Virus record (IMG/VR): IMGVR_UViG_3300042937_000402
Location: 1-25,943 of that record
Length of the DNA stretch: 25,943 nucleotides
DNA from: a virus
Strand: one strand, 5' to 3'
The notes under the pieces are model-generated. The model saw only the letters and a program-made list of their open reading frames with translations, searched no databases and was not told the DNA's origin. Made by a program: the position numbers and the translations under genes. This document shows positions 14,329-22,468 of this stretch, piece by piece. How positions within the stretch are numbered: the first letter of the stretch is position 1; each line of letters begins with the position of its first letter.

Positions 14329-14940
14329 TTACTTGTTGGCTGTTGTCTGCTTAATTAACCACCGCTTACCATCGGCCTGAATATACCGGTCGCCTGAAAT
14401 CCTGAAAAAGTCGGTGAATTTCCCGCTTGTCGGATAATTATTCAGCCTGATGACGGTATTGGCAATTGGTTGCGCCACACGCAGCGTTCCTGTACCTATA
14501 CGCCACCGATACGCGCCTGTGGCAATCTTGCTGATGACGATGGTCTGTTGCGTGTCGCCGCGCATATTCCATGTACCCAACCAAAGCGATTCGTTATCTG
14601 CTCTTAGGCTGTCAACAGGATTACGGCCTGTTAATGATTGTATGCGGTCTGATTCGCGAAATATGGCGGTGATGCGCTGTGAAAAATCGTATGTAGTTGC
14701 GATTGTTCCTGCGAACATTGATGCCCTGTCTGCAATGAAGTTTTTTCCGTTTTGATACAATTGCAGGCTGTCACCTGCTAATTGTGCGTCCTCCGCGTAT
14801 GCGCCATTGTCGTACACAATACGATGTATTTTGTAATATTTTCCTGCTGTGTTGCTGATGTATGTCGTATCAATTACGACCATTTGCGCCGAAAGTTGGA
14901 AGGCGAAAAATGCGATGAAAATTGAAAGAATATGTTTCAT
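14329..14940 (-). CDS. Secreted-type hypothetical protein in the head-neck block
   Basis: The 203-aa protein opens with a textbook Sec signal peptide: MKH, a hydrophobic core, LSA at residues 16-18 and Gln19. Cleavage after Ala18 is predicted, and Gln at +1 is characteristic of Bacteroidota exported proteins. The mature part is soluble and beta-rich (WLGTWNMRGDTQQTIVIS, YRWRIGTGTLRV, FTDFFRISGDRYI), which may be a barrel or lipocalin-like fold; I cannot name a family. It sits 11 bp after the fibre gene, which also has a signal peptide, and 1 bp before the connector gene. A fibre partner, chaperone or host-envelope factor are all possible. Confidence 0.75.
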   Translation of the reverse strand: MKHILSIFIAFFAFQLSAQMVVIDTTYISNTAGKYYKIHRIVYDNGAYAEDAQLAGDSLQLYQNGKNFIADRASMFAGTIATTYDFSQRITAIFRESDRIQSLTGRNPVDSLRADNESLWLGTWNMRGDTQQTIVISKIATGAYRWRIGTGTLRVAQPIANTVIRLNNYPTSGKFTDFFRISGDRYIQADGKRWLIKQTTANK

Positions 14941-14951
14941 GTTGTGATGTT

Positions 14952-17354
14952 TTAGTTGATAATGAAAAACCCGACCGACGTTACACCTGTAGCACCCGCA
15001 TCAAGGTTAATAGTGAATGAACCAGCAGCCGGAACCACGTTTTTTATTATCGCTGTTGCATCATTTGTGCGGATAGTTGCGAATACCAGTGAAGATGTGG
15101 TGCAAAGCGAATTAGTGACAGTTAGCGCCGTGGCTCCCGCCGCAAAGTTCACGTTGCCGGAAGGTGTGTTGATTGTTTGGTTTCCGGTTGTGCCTGATAT
15201 GGCGTTTGCGAGGTAGGAAATCTTGCCGTTATTCTCAATTTTGTAAATGTCCGACGGCGTGCTGTTTTGGATAAGCAGCGCGTTTGTGCCGCTGGAGGTG
15301 TTGGAGCCGCGAACGTGAACAGTGGCGGACGGCGTAAAATCCCCGCCTATGTTTACCGTAGCATTCGCTCTAACCCCCATAGCTATGCCTACGCCAGCGG
15401 TAAGGCTCGTCGTAAAGTTAGCTATTATTTCCGCGCCTGACATACTTGCCCTGCCAGTACTGCCGTCAGATTTAAAGCCCTGAAATTCAATAGCCGGAAC
15501 AGTGGGCGATGTACTACCAACATTGCCTTGAAAAGTGAACGCCCTGGTGTTAGTACTTGTGAATCCTTGCAATACAAGCCCACCAGACGAAGAAAACGCC
15601 TGACCAACTGCGCCAATATATTCAGCACTTGCCCAAGGGGCAACGCCCGTAAACGGGATTGCTGTAGTTAACCCTGTAGAAAAAAAAGAGTGCGCAACGG
15701 TCACTCCCCTCCAGGCTGCTATCGTGCCAGGTGTTGAAGTGCCTACTCCAAGTCTTGAATTTGAATTATCCCAATTAAACCCAGTCCCTATATTCGTATT
15801 TCCATTATCCAGCACTTTTACAAGTTCGGTATCTCCGCTATTAGTCAGCCTTGTGTTAACAGTGGTTAATGTTCCGCTACCCTTTACATTCAGCCTGCCC
15901 GTCGGCGAACTCGGAGCGCCGATATTTAACCGAACGTTAGAATTATCCCACGCCAAATTAGCCGAAGCATCGAACGAACCCGCAGGCGTAGAGTTAAACT
16001 GAACCTGCCCCGCGCTGCCCGCTGGAGTGCCGCCACCGCCGCCACCTGTCGCGCTCACAGTCGCCACACCGTTACTTTTACTCACCGTCACGTTCGTACC
16101 TGCAACTACATCAACAATTGGCAGCGTGACAGACGATGCCGCCACACCATCATTCAATAGTGATGCCCTTAGCGTTTGGCCGGACAGGCTGAAGGTATCG
16201 AGGCGCTGTATTTCATTCGTTATTGATTGGTCTGTTGCCGTCAGCGTGAATGACGGATAACTACCCGTTACGCCTATACCCCCGCCGTTCGCGATTGAAA
16301 CCGTTTGGTCGGGTGCGCTGTTTGTGACCGTGTAGTTTCCCGTTGCGCTGCTGACTGATATTCCTGTGCCTGCTGTGACGTTTGTGACGGGAAGTGTGAC
16401 GGTTTTAGCAGGCTGTGCGTCTGATGATAGTGACGCAGATAGCGTTTGGCCTGACAGGGAAAATGTGTCTATTGTTTGCAGTTCGTTCGTTGCGCTTTGG
16501 TCTGCGACCGTTGCGGCCTGCCAACGTGTATTGGTGGTATTGTAGGTTAATACCTGTCCGTTTGTCGGTGATGGTACATACACGTCATGCAGTTCGCCTA
16601 ATTCGTAACCGTTTTGGATATGCACGGATATTTCACCGCTTCCGGCATTGCTTTTTACACAATATCCGATTAAAACCAAATGATCGGGCGCTGTGGTTTT
16701 TGTTTGCGTTATGCCTCCTTCCGTTGTCGGTGATAGGTACAGCGCCGCGCCTTCGGTGAATGCGGATGTGTTGATACCTGAAATAAGACCTTCGGCAACG
16801 CAGTAACCTTCGCCGTTATTTGCAACCGTTTCATCAATCACGCCAAGCGTATTCGCGCTTAGGCTATCTTGCGACGCGAGCGCCTTTTTTACGGCTACCC
16901 TGTTACCTTGAGCGCCTGAAACGTACACAACTTCACCCTTATTGATTGTGCCGCCGGACTTGTTAACTACGATGAATTTTAAACGTAGTGCATCTGTGGA
17001 GCCGCCACCACCGCCAACACTCTGCCACGCGGAACCATTCCAATAATACAGCTGATTGGCAGCATTGACGACAAAGTGTGATTGGTGCGCTGTTGGTGTG
17101 TAGGCAGGTGGTACGGAACCGGAAATATTTGTCAGTCGGTAACCTGCTGAAATCCATGAAGCGCCGGAAAGGCGGTTTGGATTTACATACCATTCACCTG
17201 TGACCGTATCAATTGCCACCACATTGCCGGAAGCGCCGGGCGTGAATGTAGGCGCTCCAATGGTTTGCGTGATGCCGCCTGAACGGTATATATTGTTCTG
17301 AGCGAACGCAAAGGAACTGAAAAGAATGAAGAAAAGTAAAAGCCTCCGTTTCAT
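14952..17354 (-). CDS. Large fibre-like protein with Sec signal peptide
   Basis: The 800-aa protein begins MKRRLLLFFILFSSFAFA-QN, a clear signal peptide with cleavage predicted before Gln19. A Gly run (about 115) leads to a domain with NKSGGTINKGEVVYVSGAQG. Two related repeats follow, at about 283-345 and 374-436: DQSATNELQTIDTFSLSGQT and DQSITNEIQRLDTFSLSGQT. After a second Gly run come WDNSNVRLNIG and WDNSNSRLGVGTSTPG, motifs common in Bacteroidota surface and fibre proteins. The C-terminus is hydrophobic and beta-rich (VGFFIIN). No S74 chaperone domain is seen. It could be a head or neck fibre, or an exported adhesin. Export would be odd for a virion part assembled in the cytoplasm. Confidence 0.85.
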   Translation of the reverse strand: MKRRLLLFFILFSSFAFAQNNIYRSGGITQTIGAPTFTPGASGNVVAIDTVTGEWYVNPNRLSGASWISAGYRLTNISGSVPPAYTPTAHQSHFVVNAANQLYYWNGSAWQSVGGGGGSTDALRLKFIVVNKSGGTINKGEVVYVSGAQGNRVAVKKALASQDSLSANTLGVIDETVANNGEGYCVAEGLISGINTSAFTEGAALYLSPTTEGGITQTKTTAPDHLVLIGYCVKSNAGSGEISVHIQNGYELGELHDVYVPSPTNGQVLTYNTTNTRWQAATVADQSATNELQTIDTFSLSGQTLSASLSSDAQPAKTVTLPVTNVTAGTGISVSSATGNYTVTNSAPDQTVSIANGGGIGVTGSYPSFTLTATDQSITNEIQRLDTFSLSGQTLRASLLNDGVAASSVTLPIVDVVAGTNVTVSKSNGVATVSATGGGGGGTPAGSAGQVQFNSTPAGSFDASANLAWDNSNVRLNIGAPSSPTGRLNVKGSGTLTTVNTRLTNSGDTELVKVLDNGNTNIGTGFNWDNSNSRLGVGTSTPGTIAAWRGVTVAHSFFSTGLTTAIPFTGVAPWASAEYIGAVGQAFSSSGGLVLQGFTSTNTRAFTFQGNVGSTSPTVPAIEFQGFKSDGSTGRASMSGAEIIANFTTSLTAGVGIAMGVRANATVNIGGDFTPSATVHVRGSNTSSGTNALLIQNSTPSDIYKIENNGKISYLANAISGTTGNQTINTPSGNVNFAAGATALTVTNSLCTTSSLVFATIRTNDATAIIKNVVPAAGSFTINLDAGATGVTSVGFFIIN

Positions 17355-17362
17355 GGTGTGTG

Positions 17363-17665
17363 TTATTGTAGTCGTTTTAGCACCCCTCCAGGGAGTGCAA
17401 CGTGATTTGCCGATGTTATGTAGAAATCACCGACCGTTAGGCCGCCTGTGACTGCTGATTCATCGCTGTCGTATTGCGGCAACGTATGGCTGTAATTATT
17501 CAGGAATTGCGCCAAAGTTCGCCATGACGTGTGAAAGTCAACTGATGAATCCTTCACGATTATCTGTCCGGCTGTACCGCCTTCAGGCACTCCCGCGCCG
17601 GGCTGACTGACCGGAAATTGAACGGTAATATTTGCGGGCGATAATGTTACTTGAATATCTGACAT
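17363..17665 (-). CDS. Small fibre adaptor-like protein
   Basis: The 100-aa protein starts MSDIQVTLSPANITVQFPVS and has a Gly/Pro hinge with PEGGTAGQIIVKDSSVDFHT, a pattern frequent at the N-terminus of phage fibres. The C-terminal half reads ESAVTGGLTVGDFYITSAN and ends PGGVLKRLQ, a small fibre domain I have seen across phage tail proteins. There is no signal peptide. Its start overlaps the upstream stop as TAATG. It probably links the beta-sandwich protein (17665-18045) to the large fibre. Confidence 0.65.
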   Translation of the reverse strand: MSDIQVTLSPANITVQFPVSQPGAGVPEGGTAGQIIVKDSSVDFHTSWRTLAQFLNNYSHTLPQYDSDESAVTGGLTVGDFYITSANHVALPGGVLKRLQ

Positions 17666-18045
17666 TATGCAGTTATTTTGTCAATTAACGTGATATGCCC
17701 GCGAAAGAACACATATACTACGCCTGTGGAAAGTGTAACTTTCAAGTCCATCGAAAGTACGTTGTCTAAGGGCAGAACGCTTGTACCAACCGCTTCCGGG
17801 CTAATTGTCATTATCCCGGAAGCTGCGTTAGTCAGTACAATGCCTTGTCCTGTTGTAGTCGAAAGTGTCATCAGCACAGTACCGGACGCGTTTTTAATCT
17901 GCATTGATGCGGATGCACCTGTCAGGTTAATTGCTGTTCCGGTTGAATCTACGGCGGTCACGGTGAAAGGTATTGTCCGCGAACGATACCACTTCATTGC
18001 CACGTAACCGGGGCGTAAATCTAATTCCTGTGCGTCATTGGTCAT
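17665..18045 (-). CDS. Beta-sandwich fibre/baseplate-type anchor protein
   Basis: The 126-aa protein has the sequence TIPFTVTAVDSTGTAINLTG, then ASMQIKNASGTVLMTLSTT, GIMTISPEA and a closing VVYVFFRGHITLIDKITA. This Ig-like beta-sandwich pattern is common in phage proteins that anchor fibres, including BppU-like N-terminal domains. No signal peptide is present. Its ATG overlaps the stop of the preceding gene (ATGA), indicating coupled translation. In this position it may attach fibres to the capsid or neck. Confidence 0.65.
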   Translation of the reverse strand: MTNDAQELDLRPGYVAMKWYRSRTIPFTVTAVDSTGTAINLTGASASMQIKNASGTVLMTLSTTTGQGIVLTNAASGIMTISPEAVGTSVLPLDNVLSMDLKVTLSTGVVYVFFRGHITLIDKITA

Positions 18046-18245
18046 TTTCGTCTGATTTCCTTGTTGACTGTTGGCGATGTAGCGCGTTCAATCTTTTGCG
18101 TTTCAAGCGCAATTGCATAGTTCGCACGAACCAAGTCTTTTGCAAGCGCATCTGATACCTCAACTTCAGCATCCGGGCCAAAACTGAATGACTGTCCGGT
18201 CGTTGGGTCATTGCCTACAATTGATTGAAGTATCCTGATTTTCAT
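18042..18245 (-). CDS. Small MKIR-type protein next to the major capsid gene
   Basis: The 67-aa protein begins MKIRILQSIVGNDPTTGQSF and has the motif EVSDALAKDLVRANYAIALE, then a basic tail (KIERATSPTVNKEIRRK). It resembles the 87-aa protein at 12173-12436 in layout and opening residues. Small proteins with a G..vEVsd.lA..LV pattern often follow phage capsid genes, but no function is established to my knowledge. The ATG at 18245 lies 2 bp after the capsid stop. A longer frame starting at 18326 would overlap the capsid gene. Confidence 0.7.
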   Translation of the reverse strand: MKIRILQSIVGNDPTTGQSFSFGPDAEVEVSDALAKDLVRANYAIALETQKIERATSPTVNKEIRRK

Positions 18246-18247
18246 GA

Positions 18248-19474
18248 CTAAGATGCCGCTGTAATCAGGTGCTTGATTGCGGATGTATTGACGCATTCGC
18301 CGTCGAATCTCATCCATGCCTGCCAACCAACAACGCCATCCATTGCAAACAGTTCGTCGAGGCGCTTCACCTGCATACCGCCGGAAATGCGGATGTAGTA
18401 TTTGCTGAAGTCGCCGGCGAGAATCAGTTTTGAGGATGCGTTGATGGATGAATCCATATCTTGGTTAATCCAGTAGCGCGTTCCGTCAATAGTGTCCGGC
18501 GCTCCTTGAACGTATGAAGGCAACCACAACGGACGGTTCTGACTGTCAACCAGTTTTTTAACAGCCAGCAGAACAGCGTCGTTCATCATAAATCCGAACT
18601 TTTGAGAACGACGGTATGCCGGTTCGATGCTGTGCTTCAGATCAAGCAATTCAAGGTAGGTGAAGGCAGTTGCGGAAGCGGCTGTTTTACCGAGCGTCGA
18701 GGCCGTTACTACACCGTTAGGCGTAGCAGAGCCATTGCCGATGGTGCATTTGTTGTTGATTGAACGGCCAAAGCGAGCGCCGAACTGTTCCATGAACCAC
18801 GCTTCAAGTTGGTAATCGTTGTCCTGAAGAATCTCATAAGATTCTTTTACAACCGTGCCAAACTTGTAAGCATCCATCTGCACCTGTGAGAAAGTGAAGT
18901 CCTGAACCGTGAATGTAGATGCTTCGCCAACCTGCACAGCGATGGTTGATGTGTCGTCGTTCACAGCGTAATACTGTGACGCTCCGGTCGGGCTGCGTTT
19001 GATGGTTGCGGCTTCGTAAATACCCGAATAGTCCTTCAGGTATGATTCAATGCCGGGCATCCATTCATCAGGAACCAAATAACCGCCGAGGCTGTCCGTT
19101 CCGACGATTTGCGTGTTTGTTCCGCGCTTTTCAATGAGTGCGCGTTGCTCCTTGTCGAGATCGCGAACACCTGAACGCATTACCTGCATGAAGGCGCTGC
19201 GATATGCGTTTTCTTCGCCTTTGTCGGCATTCGGATTGACATTTTCGCGTCCGGCGAAGTGCTGTGCGGCTGCGCGGGCTTCAAGTTGTTCAGCCTTTTC
19301 GTTCGCTTGAATGGTGGCGGTCAATGCGGCTTCATCAGCCTCCATTTTAGACCACGTTTGATTTTCTTCAGCGGACATTGCGCGGCCTTCTTTGGCGGCA
19401 TTCAGCGCAATGGATTTCATCTGTTCGACTATCCGCGCCCGTGAATCGTAGAGTGACTGGATTCCAGTAACCAT
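18248..19474 (-). CDS. HK97-fold major capsid protein
   Basis: The 408-aa protein has an N-terminal helical delta/scaffold region of about 110 residues (LYDSRARIVEQMKSIALNAA, charged coiled coil). The HK97-type core follows: GTDSLGGYLVPDEWMPGIE, QVQMDAYKFGTVVKESYEI, GARFGRSINNKCTIGNG and the C-terminal GWQAWMRFDGECVNTSAIKH. The delta region is normally removed by the prohead protease encoded just upstream. It forms the icosahedral shell. An A-rich leader (AAAAATAAATCAAC) precedes the ATG, consistent with high expression in Bacteroidota. Confidence 0.95.
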   Translation of the reverse strand: MVTGIQSLYDSRARIVEQMKSIALNAAKEGRAMSAEENQTWSKMEADEAALTATIQANEKAEQLEARAAAQHFAGRENVNPNADKGEENAYRSAFMQVMRSGVRDLDKEQRALIEKRGTNTQIVGTDSLGGYLVPDEWMPGIESYLKDYSGIYEAATIKRSPTGASQYYAVNDDTSTIAVQVGEASTFTVQDFTFSQVQMDAYKFGTVVKESYEILQDNDYQLEAWFMEQFGARFGRSINNKCTIGNGSATPNGVVTASTLGKTAASATAFTYLELLDLKHSIEPAYRRSQKFGFMMNDAVLLAVKKLVDSQNRPLWLPSYVQGAPDTIDGTRYWINQDMDSSINASSKLILAGDFSKYYIRISGGMQVKRLDELFAMDGVVGWQAWMRFDGECVNTSAIKHLITAAS

Positions 19475-19480
19475 GTTGAT

Positions 19481-20371
19481 TTATTTTTGGTTGAAAATAT
19501 CTGCCTTCCGGTCAAGTGCGCGGATTAGCAGTTGATATGTAGCGTCAAGTCCGGCGCTGTTCGTTTGAACGTCCGGCGTGTTTACTCGTGTAATTGTGGT
19601 TGCAATTTCATTGATGAATGAAACAGCGTCGTCATGCTTTTGTACCACCATTGCCGCCGTATCTGTGGCAATTGCGGACAGTTCAGGATTAACAGACGCT
19701 ATCATTGTCAGTTTGTCGGCACACTCTTTGTACTTTCCTGCCATCTCATTCAGTTCACCGATTAACTCAGTCAGCACATCAATCATTTCCGCTTTCGGCT
19801 CCATCTCTTCGCCGTAATCTTCGCCCCTGATTTCCTTTGACCGCTTCGCGGCTGTTGTATCAGGATTGGCCGGATAGGTTACGGGTGATGCGTCATAAAC
19901 AGTAGATACCGATGTGATTATTCGGTGATCCCTACCGTCAATCGTTGACCATGCGTCACCGCGAGGCTTCCCGTTGTTCATTGTTATTGAGAAGGCCCAG
20001 GAACTTTGGTCAACGTCGCCGCGCCTCAATGCTTCTTTTACGTTTTGGCCGGTCGGGCTGTCAGGGAGTTCGGCCATGTACCACATTCCGACTTCGTCAA
20101 TGCCTACTTTTGCGGTTCCGGCTTTCGTGCGCCCTAAAATCAAATTTTGGTCGTGATTGAAGAGTATCCGCACATCTGACAAGTCAGCGCCATCCAAAGC
20201 GCCGCGTTGTATCTCTTCTGTGAACCATCCCATATCGTAAGGCACGCCAAATTTCAAGGCATACCCAAAAACGGTATCTTTTCCGCTTTCAGATTGCCTT
20301 AACTCAATAGCGCCCACACATGAACGCAGTTCGGTATTATTCGCCTGTTTGCGCTGTTCCTGTTGTTGCAT
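19481..20371 (-). CDS. HK97-type prohead protease (U35)
   Basis: The 296-aa protein matches the herpesvirus-assemblin-like serine proteases of HK97 phages. ILFNHDQNLILGRT supplies the catalytic His73, DVDQSSWAFSI (119-129) the catalytic Ser, and VYDASPVTYPANPDTTAA marks the end of the core near residue 173. A C-terminal extension of about 115 residues (acidic linker, then helices) is longer than the minimal protease and may act in assembly. It cleaves the capsid delta region during head maturation. Its start lies within the portal gene's last 35 bases. Confidence 0.93.
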   Translation of the reverse strand: MQQQEQRKQANNTELRSCVGAIELRQSESGKDTVFGYALKFGVPYDMGWFTEEIQRGALDGADLSDVRILFNHDQNLILGRTKAGTAKVGIDEVGMWYMAELPDSPTGQNVKEALRRGDVDQSSWAFSITMNNGKPRGDAWSTIDGRDHRIITSVSTVYDASPVTYPANPDTTAAKRSKEIRGEDYGEEMEPKAEMIDVLTELIGELNEMAGKYKECADKLTMIASVNPELSAIATDTAAMVVQKHDDAVSFINEIATTITRVNTPDVQTNSAGLDATYQLLIRALDRKADIFNQK

Positions 20372-21632
20372 TTGCGTCTGTGGAGTTATCCGGCGCTACG
20401 TCCGGCGTGATATTGTTCATTGCAGGGTTGTAGATTGTATCTGCGTCTGCAATTGGATTCAGGTTTTCAAGTACGCGGATCTCGTTAGGTGTCATCCATC
20501 CGGGCGAACTGACAGAGCCAAGCGCACGCTGATAGTATTCCGCACGGCTTTGCGTGTCGCCCCTCAGCATTGCATCCACATTGAAACGGAAAAACAGCCG
20601 CATTTTTTCGTTCTCAAAAAGTAGCTTTCGGTCAAGTTCGTTTTCCCAATTCTTCAGGATAGGGCGAAGCGTGTCACGCACGAATTCAAGCGACTGATGC
20701 TCGATGTTGTTGTTGGTGGCACGGTCTAACAGTCCGCCCATGTGCATCGGAATCCGGTAAATCCTGAAAATGTCCTGAAGTGAAAGTTTCGCGGTTTCGA
20801 TGAACAGAGCATCCGCCGGTTTCATCATTAATGGCACGAATTCAAGGCCGCCGTCAAGGATAGGTGTTTTTCCGGCATTTTCGCGGCCGGTATATCGTGC
20901 TTGCCATGCCTGTGAAAGATTCTGCTGTTGATCGGGCGACAATTTACCTGGGTGCTTTATGTAGCCTGACATAAACGCGCCGTTCTTCCAAAGCGCCGCC
21001 TGCGTTTCAGTTGTGGCAATACCAAGTCCGATGTTTTCGCGGAATATACTGATAGGTGACTTTCCGACAAGTCCATCGGTTGACATCCCCTTTATGTGGA
21101 TAATGTCACGCGGTCTGACAGGCGTTTCACGTTCCCGCATTTGCCCGTTCACTTTGTAGTCATAAACTCTGTACCACAAATTACCGTTCAAATCGAGTTC
21201 AGGAATTACCCAGTTAGGATTTTCGATAATGCGGAGCGCTTTAGGCCTACGGTTGCCATCCCTGATGATGTCTGCATAGAAATTACCATGCAGGGCAAGG
21301 TGGACCATTGCAGTAGCGCGAAAATCGTAAGACGTGTAAAGGTCGTGCGGCTCCTGTGAAATCAGGTAGTTGCGAATGTCGCCGGTCAATTGCAGTATTT
21401 GGCCATTGTCAGACGTGTACAGGCCGACCGGAAGCGATGCAATTGATTCAGACAGGATTTTTGCACAGGTAAAAACTCCGGCGTGCGCTAAAGCGGTTTC
21501 ACCGTTCACTGCTACGCCTGATTTAGTCGGACGAGCGCCGAACCATCCCCATGACCATTCAGGCGTACCTAATAAGTTGGACCTTTGGTTTTTTGGGGTG
21601 AAAACAGCCTTGATGTTATCTAAGATACTCAT
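20337..21632 (-). CDS. Portal protein, HK97 type
   Basis: The 431-aa protein has the family pattern: ALAHAGVFTCAKILSESIAS, LPVGLY, LHGNFYADIIRDGNRRPKAL, DIIHIKGMSTDGLVGKSPIS, then TATLNP-like C-terminal segments (HMGGLLDRATNNNIEHQSLE, FRFNVDAMLRGD). It forms the dodecameric ring through which DNA enters the head. The start MSILDNIKAVF at 21632 is chosen; the frame extends to 21713 but that part overlaps a terminator hairpin. Its N-terminus follows a terminator by 68 bp. Confidence 0.95.
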   Translation of the reverse strand: MSILDNIKAVFTPKNQRSNLLGTPEWSWGWFGARPTKSGVAVNGETALAHAGVFTCAKILSESIASLPVGLYTSDNGQILQLTGDIRNYLISQEPHDLYTSYDFRATAMVHLALHGNFYADIIRDGNRRPKALRIIENPNWVIPELDLNGNLWYRVYDYKVNGQMRERETPVRPRDIIHIKGMSTDGLVGKSPISIFRENIGLGIATTETQAALWKNGAFMSGYIKHPGKLSPDQQQNLSQAWQARYTGRENAGKTPILDGGLEFVPLMMKPADALFIETAKLSLQDIFRIYRIPMHMGGLLDRATNNNIEHQSLEFVRDTLRPILKNWENELDRKLLFENEKMRLFFRFNVDAMLRGDTQSRAEYYQRALGSVSSPGWMTPNEIRVLENLNPIADADTIYNPAMNNITPDVAPDNSTDANATTGTAQTGE

Positions 21633-21704
21633 GCGCTTGTTTGTGGCACAAAATTGCCGTAATTCGTAGCGCGCTAAACGATTTTTTGTTACCTGAATAA
21701 AAAA

Positions 21705-21723
21705 GCCCGACAAATTGCCGGGC
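21705..21723 (-). terminator. Terminator upstream of portal
   Basis: On the minus strand GCCCGGCA pairs with TGTCGGGC (8 bp, one G-U) around a 3-nt loop, followed by TTTTTTATTC. It lies between the two AT-rich genes and the portal gene. A weak CAATTTTG, one base off the -7 consensus, lies between it and the portal ATG but has no TTG box. Confidence 0.82.
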
Positions 21724-21728
21724 CAAGT

Positions 21729-21764
21729 GTTTCCATTTTGGAAATAGTTGTTATTCTTTTTTAG
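21729..21764. repeat. Imperfect flanking repeat, left copy
   Basis: Reads GTTTCCATTTTGGAAATAG and continues TTGTTATTCTTTTTTAG. It aligns with 22514-22547 with about six substitutions and one indel. Each copy carries a palindrome with TTTCCA/TGGAAA arms whose central triplet (TTT or AAA) is inverted between copies. The two copies bracket the genes at 21795-22460. Confidence 0.65.
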
Positions 21765-21794
21765 TTAGCTATCGGTCGCTCGGAATGCCTCTAC

Positions 21795-22115
21795 CTAAAG
21801 AGTTTGGTGTTTGTTCGCGGCTTCACTATCTTTGTATTCCTGCCTATTCTTAATCAACTCAGCTACTCCTGTCAAATATGTGGCAGCCGCTATTTTTGCA
21901 ACCAAATCCATTATAGACTCATAATCTGATTTCGGCAATGCGATAACTATTTTATGCAGTTCGGTTATGGCGTCCTCTGCTACAATTAATGCAGCCTCGT
22001 TTATTTCGGCAGCGTCCTTGACGTTTCCTTCAATTATATATTTATAGGTGATTTCTTTGGCGGCTTTAGTCACCGCCTCTGTTGTTGGTTTATTGAGAAT
22101 CATTGAATTGCTCAT
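21795..22115 (-). CDS. Hypothetical protein, 106 aa (accessory insert)
   Basis: This mainly helical protein starts MSNSMILNKPTTEAVTKAA and includes EGNVKDAAEINEAALIVAED and MDLVAKIAAATYLTGVAELI. No family is recognised and no signal or membrane segment is present. The DNA is more AT-rich than that of portal or terminase. Its leader repeats that of the neighbouring 98-aa gene over 23 bases (22124-22146). The position between terminase and portal is normally empty in HK97-type phages, so this looks like an acquired accessory gene. Confidence 0.65.
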   Translation of the reverse strand: MSNSMILNKPTTEAVTKAAKEITYKYIIEGNVKDAAEINEAALIVAEDAITELHKIVIALPKSDYESIMDLVAKIAAATYLTGVAELIKNRQEYKDSEAANKHQTL

Positions 22116-22123
22116 TGTGTTGT

Positions 22124-22146
22124 GTGTTTTATTGCGTGAAAAATTG
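22124..22146 (-). repeat. Direct leader repeat, copy 1
   Basis: The 23-base sequence (GTGTTTTATTGCGTGAAAAA then TTG on the plus strand) is identical to 22469-22491. Each copy lies 8 to 9 bases upstream of a start codon in the leader of a two-gene accessory block. Confidence 0.85.
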
Positions 22147-22163
22147 TGTGTTGAACTTGTCGG

Positions 22164-22460
22164 TTATTCCGGCGGGTTGGTGAGCTCCTTTATTTTGTTT
22201 GAATTTTCCAGCACCCTTATAAGTGACTTGACTAACATTAGCATTTCTACTTTTGGTTTTTCAGGTATCTTGTATGATTTAACTATAGATGTAATCGAAT
22301 TTTCTATTATTTTGGCTGCTTCCGATTCCGCTTCGTTTGGGATTATAATAGTTAGTCCTGTTTCATTATCACACATTACTTGAATACCTTTCGGCAGGTA
22401 TATTTCATATCTATCCGCATCTGGTGTTTTACTGGTCATTTTTTTGATTTTGTTACTCAT
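22164..22460 (-). CDS. Hypothetical protein, 98 aa (accessory insert)
   Basis: The protein starts MSNKIKKMTSKTPDADRYEI and has a beta-rich first half (YLPKGIQVMCDNETGLTIII) followed by helices (SEAAKIIENSITSIVKSYKI, VEMLMLVKSLIRVLENSNKI). No family is recognised. It shares a 23-base leader with the downstream 106-aa gene and has similar AT-rich composition. The pair probably entered together. Two possible starts (22460 and an internal Met8) exist; the first follows the shared leader and is preferred. Confidence 0.65.
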   Translation of the reverse strand: MSNKIKKMTSKTPDADRYEIYLPKGIQVMCDNETGLTIIIPNEAESEAAKIIENSITSIVKSYKIPEKPKVEMLMLVKSLIRVLENSNKIKELTNPPE

Positions 22461-22468
22461 TGCATTTA

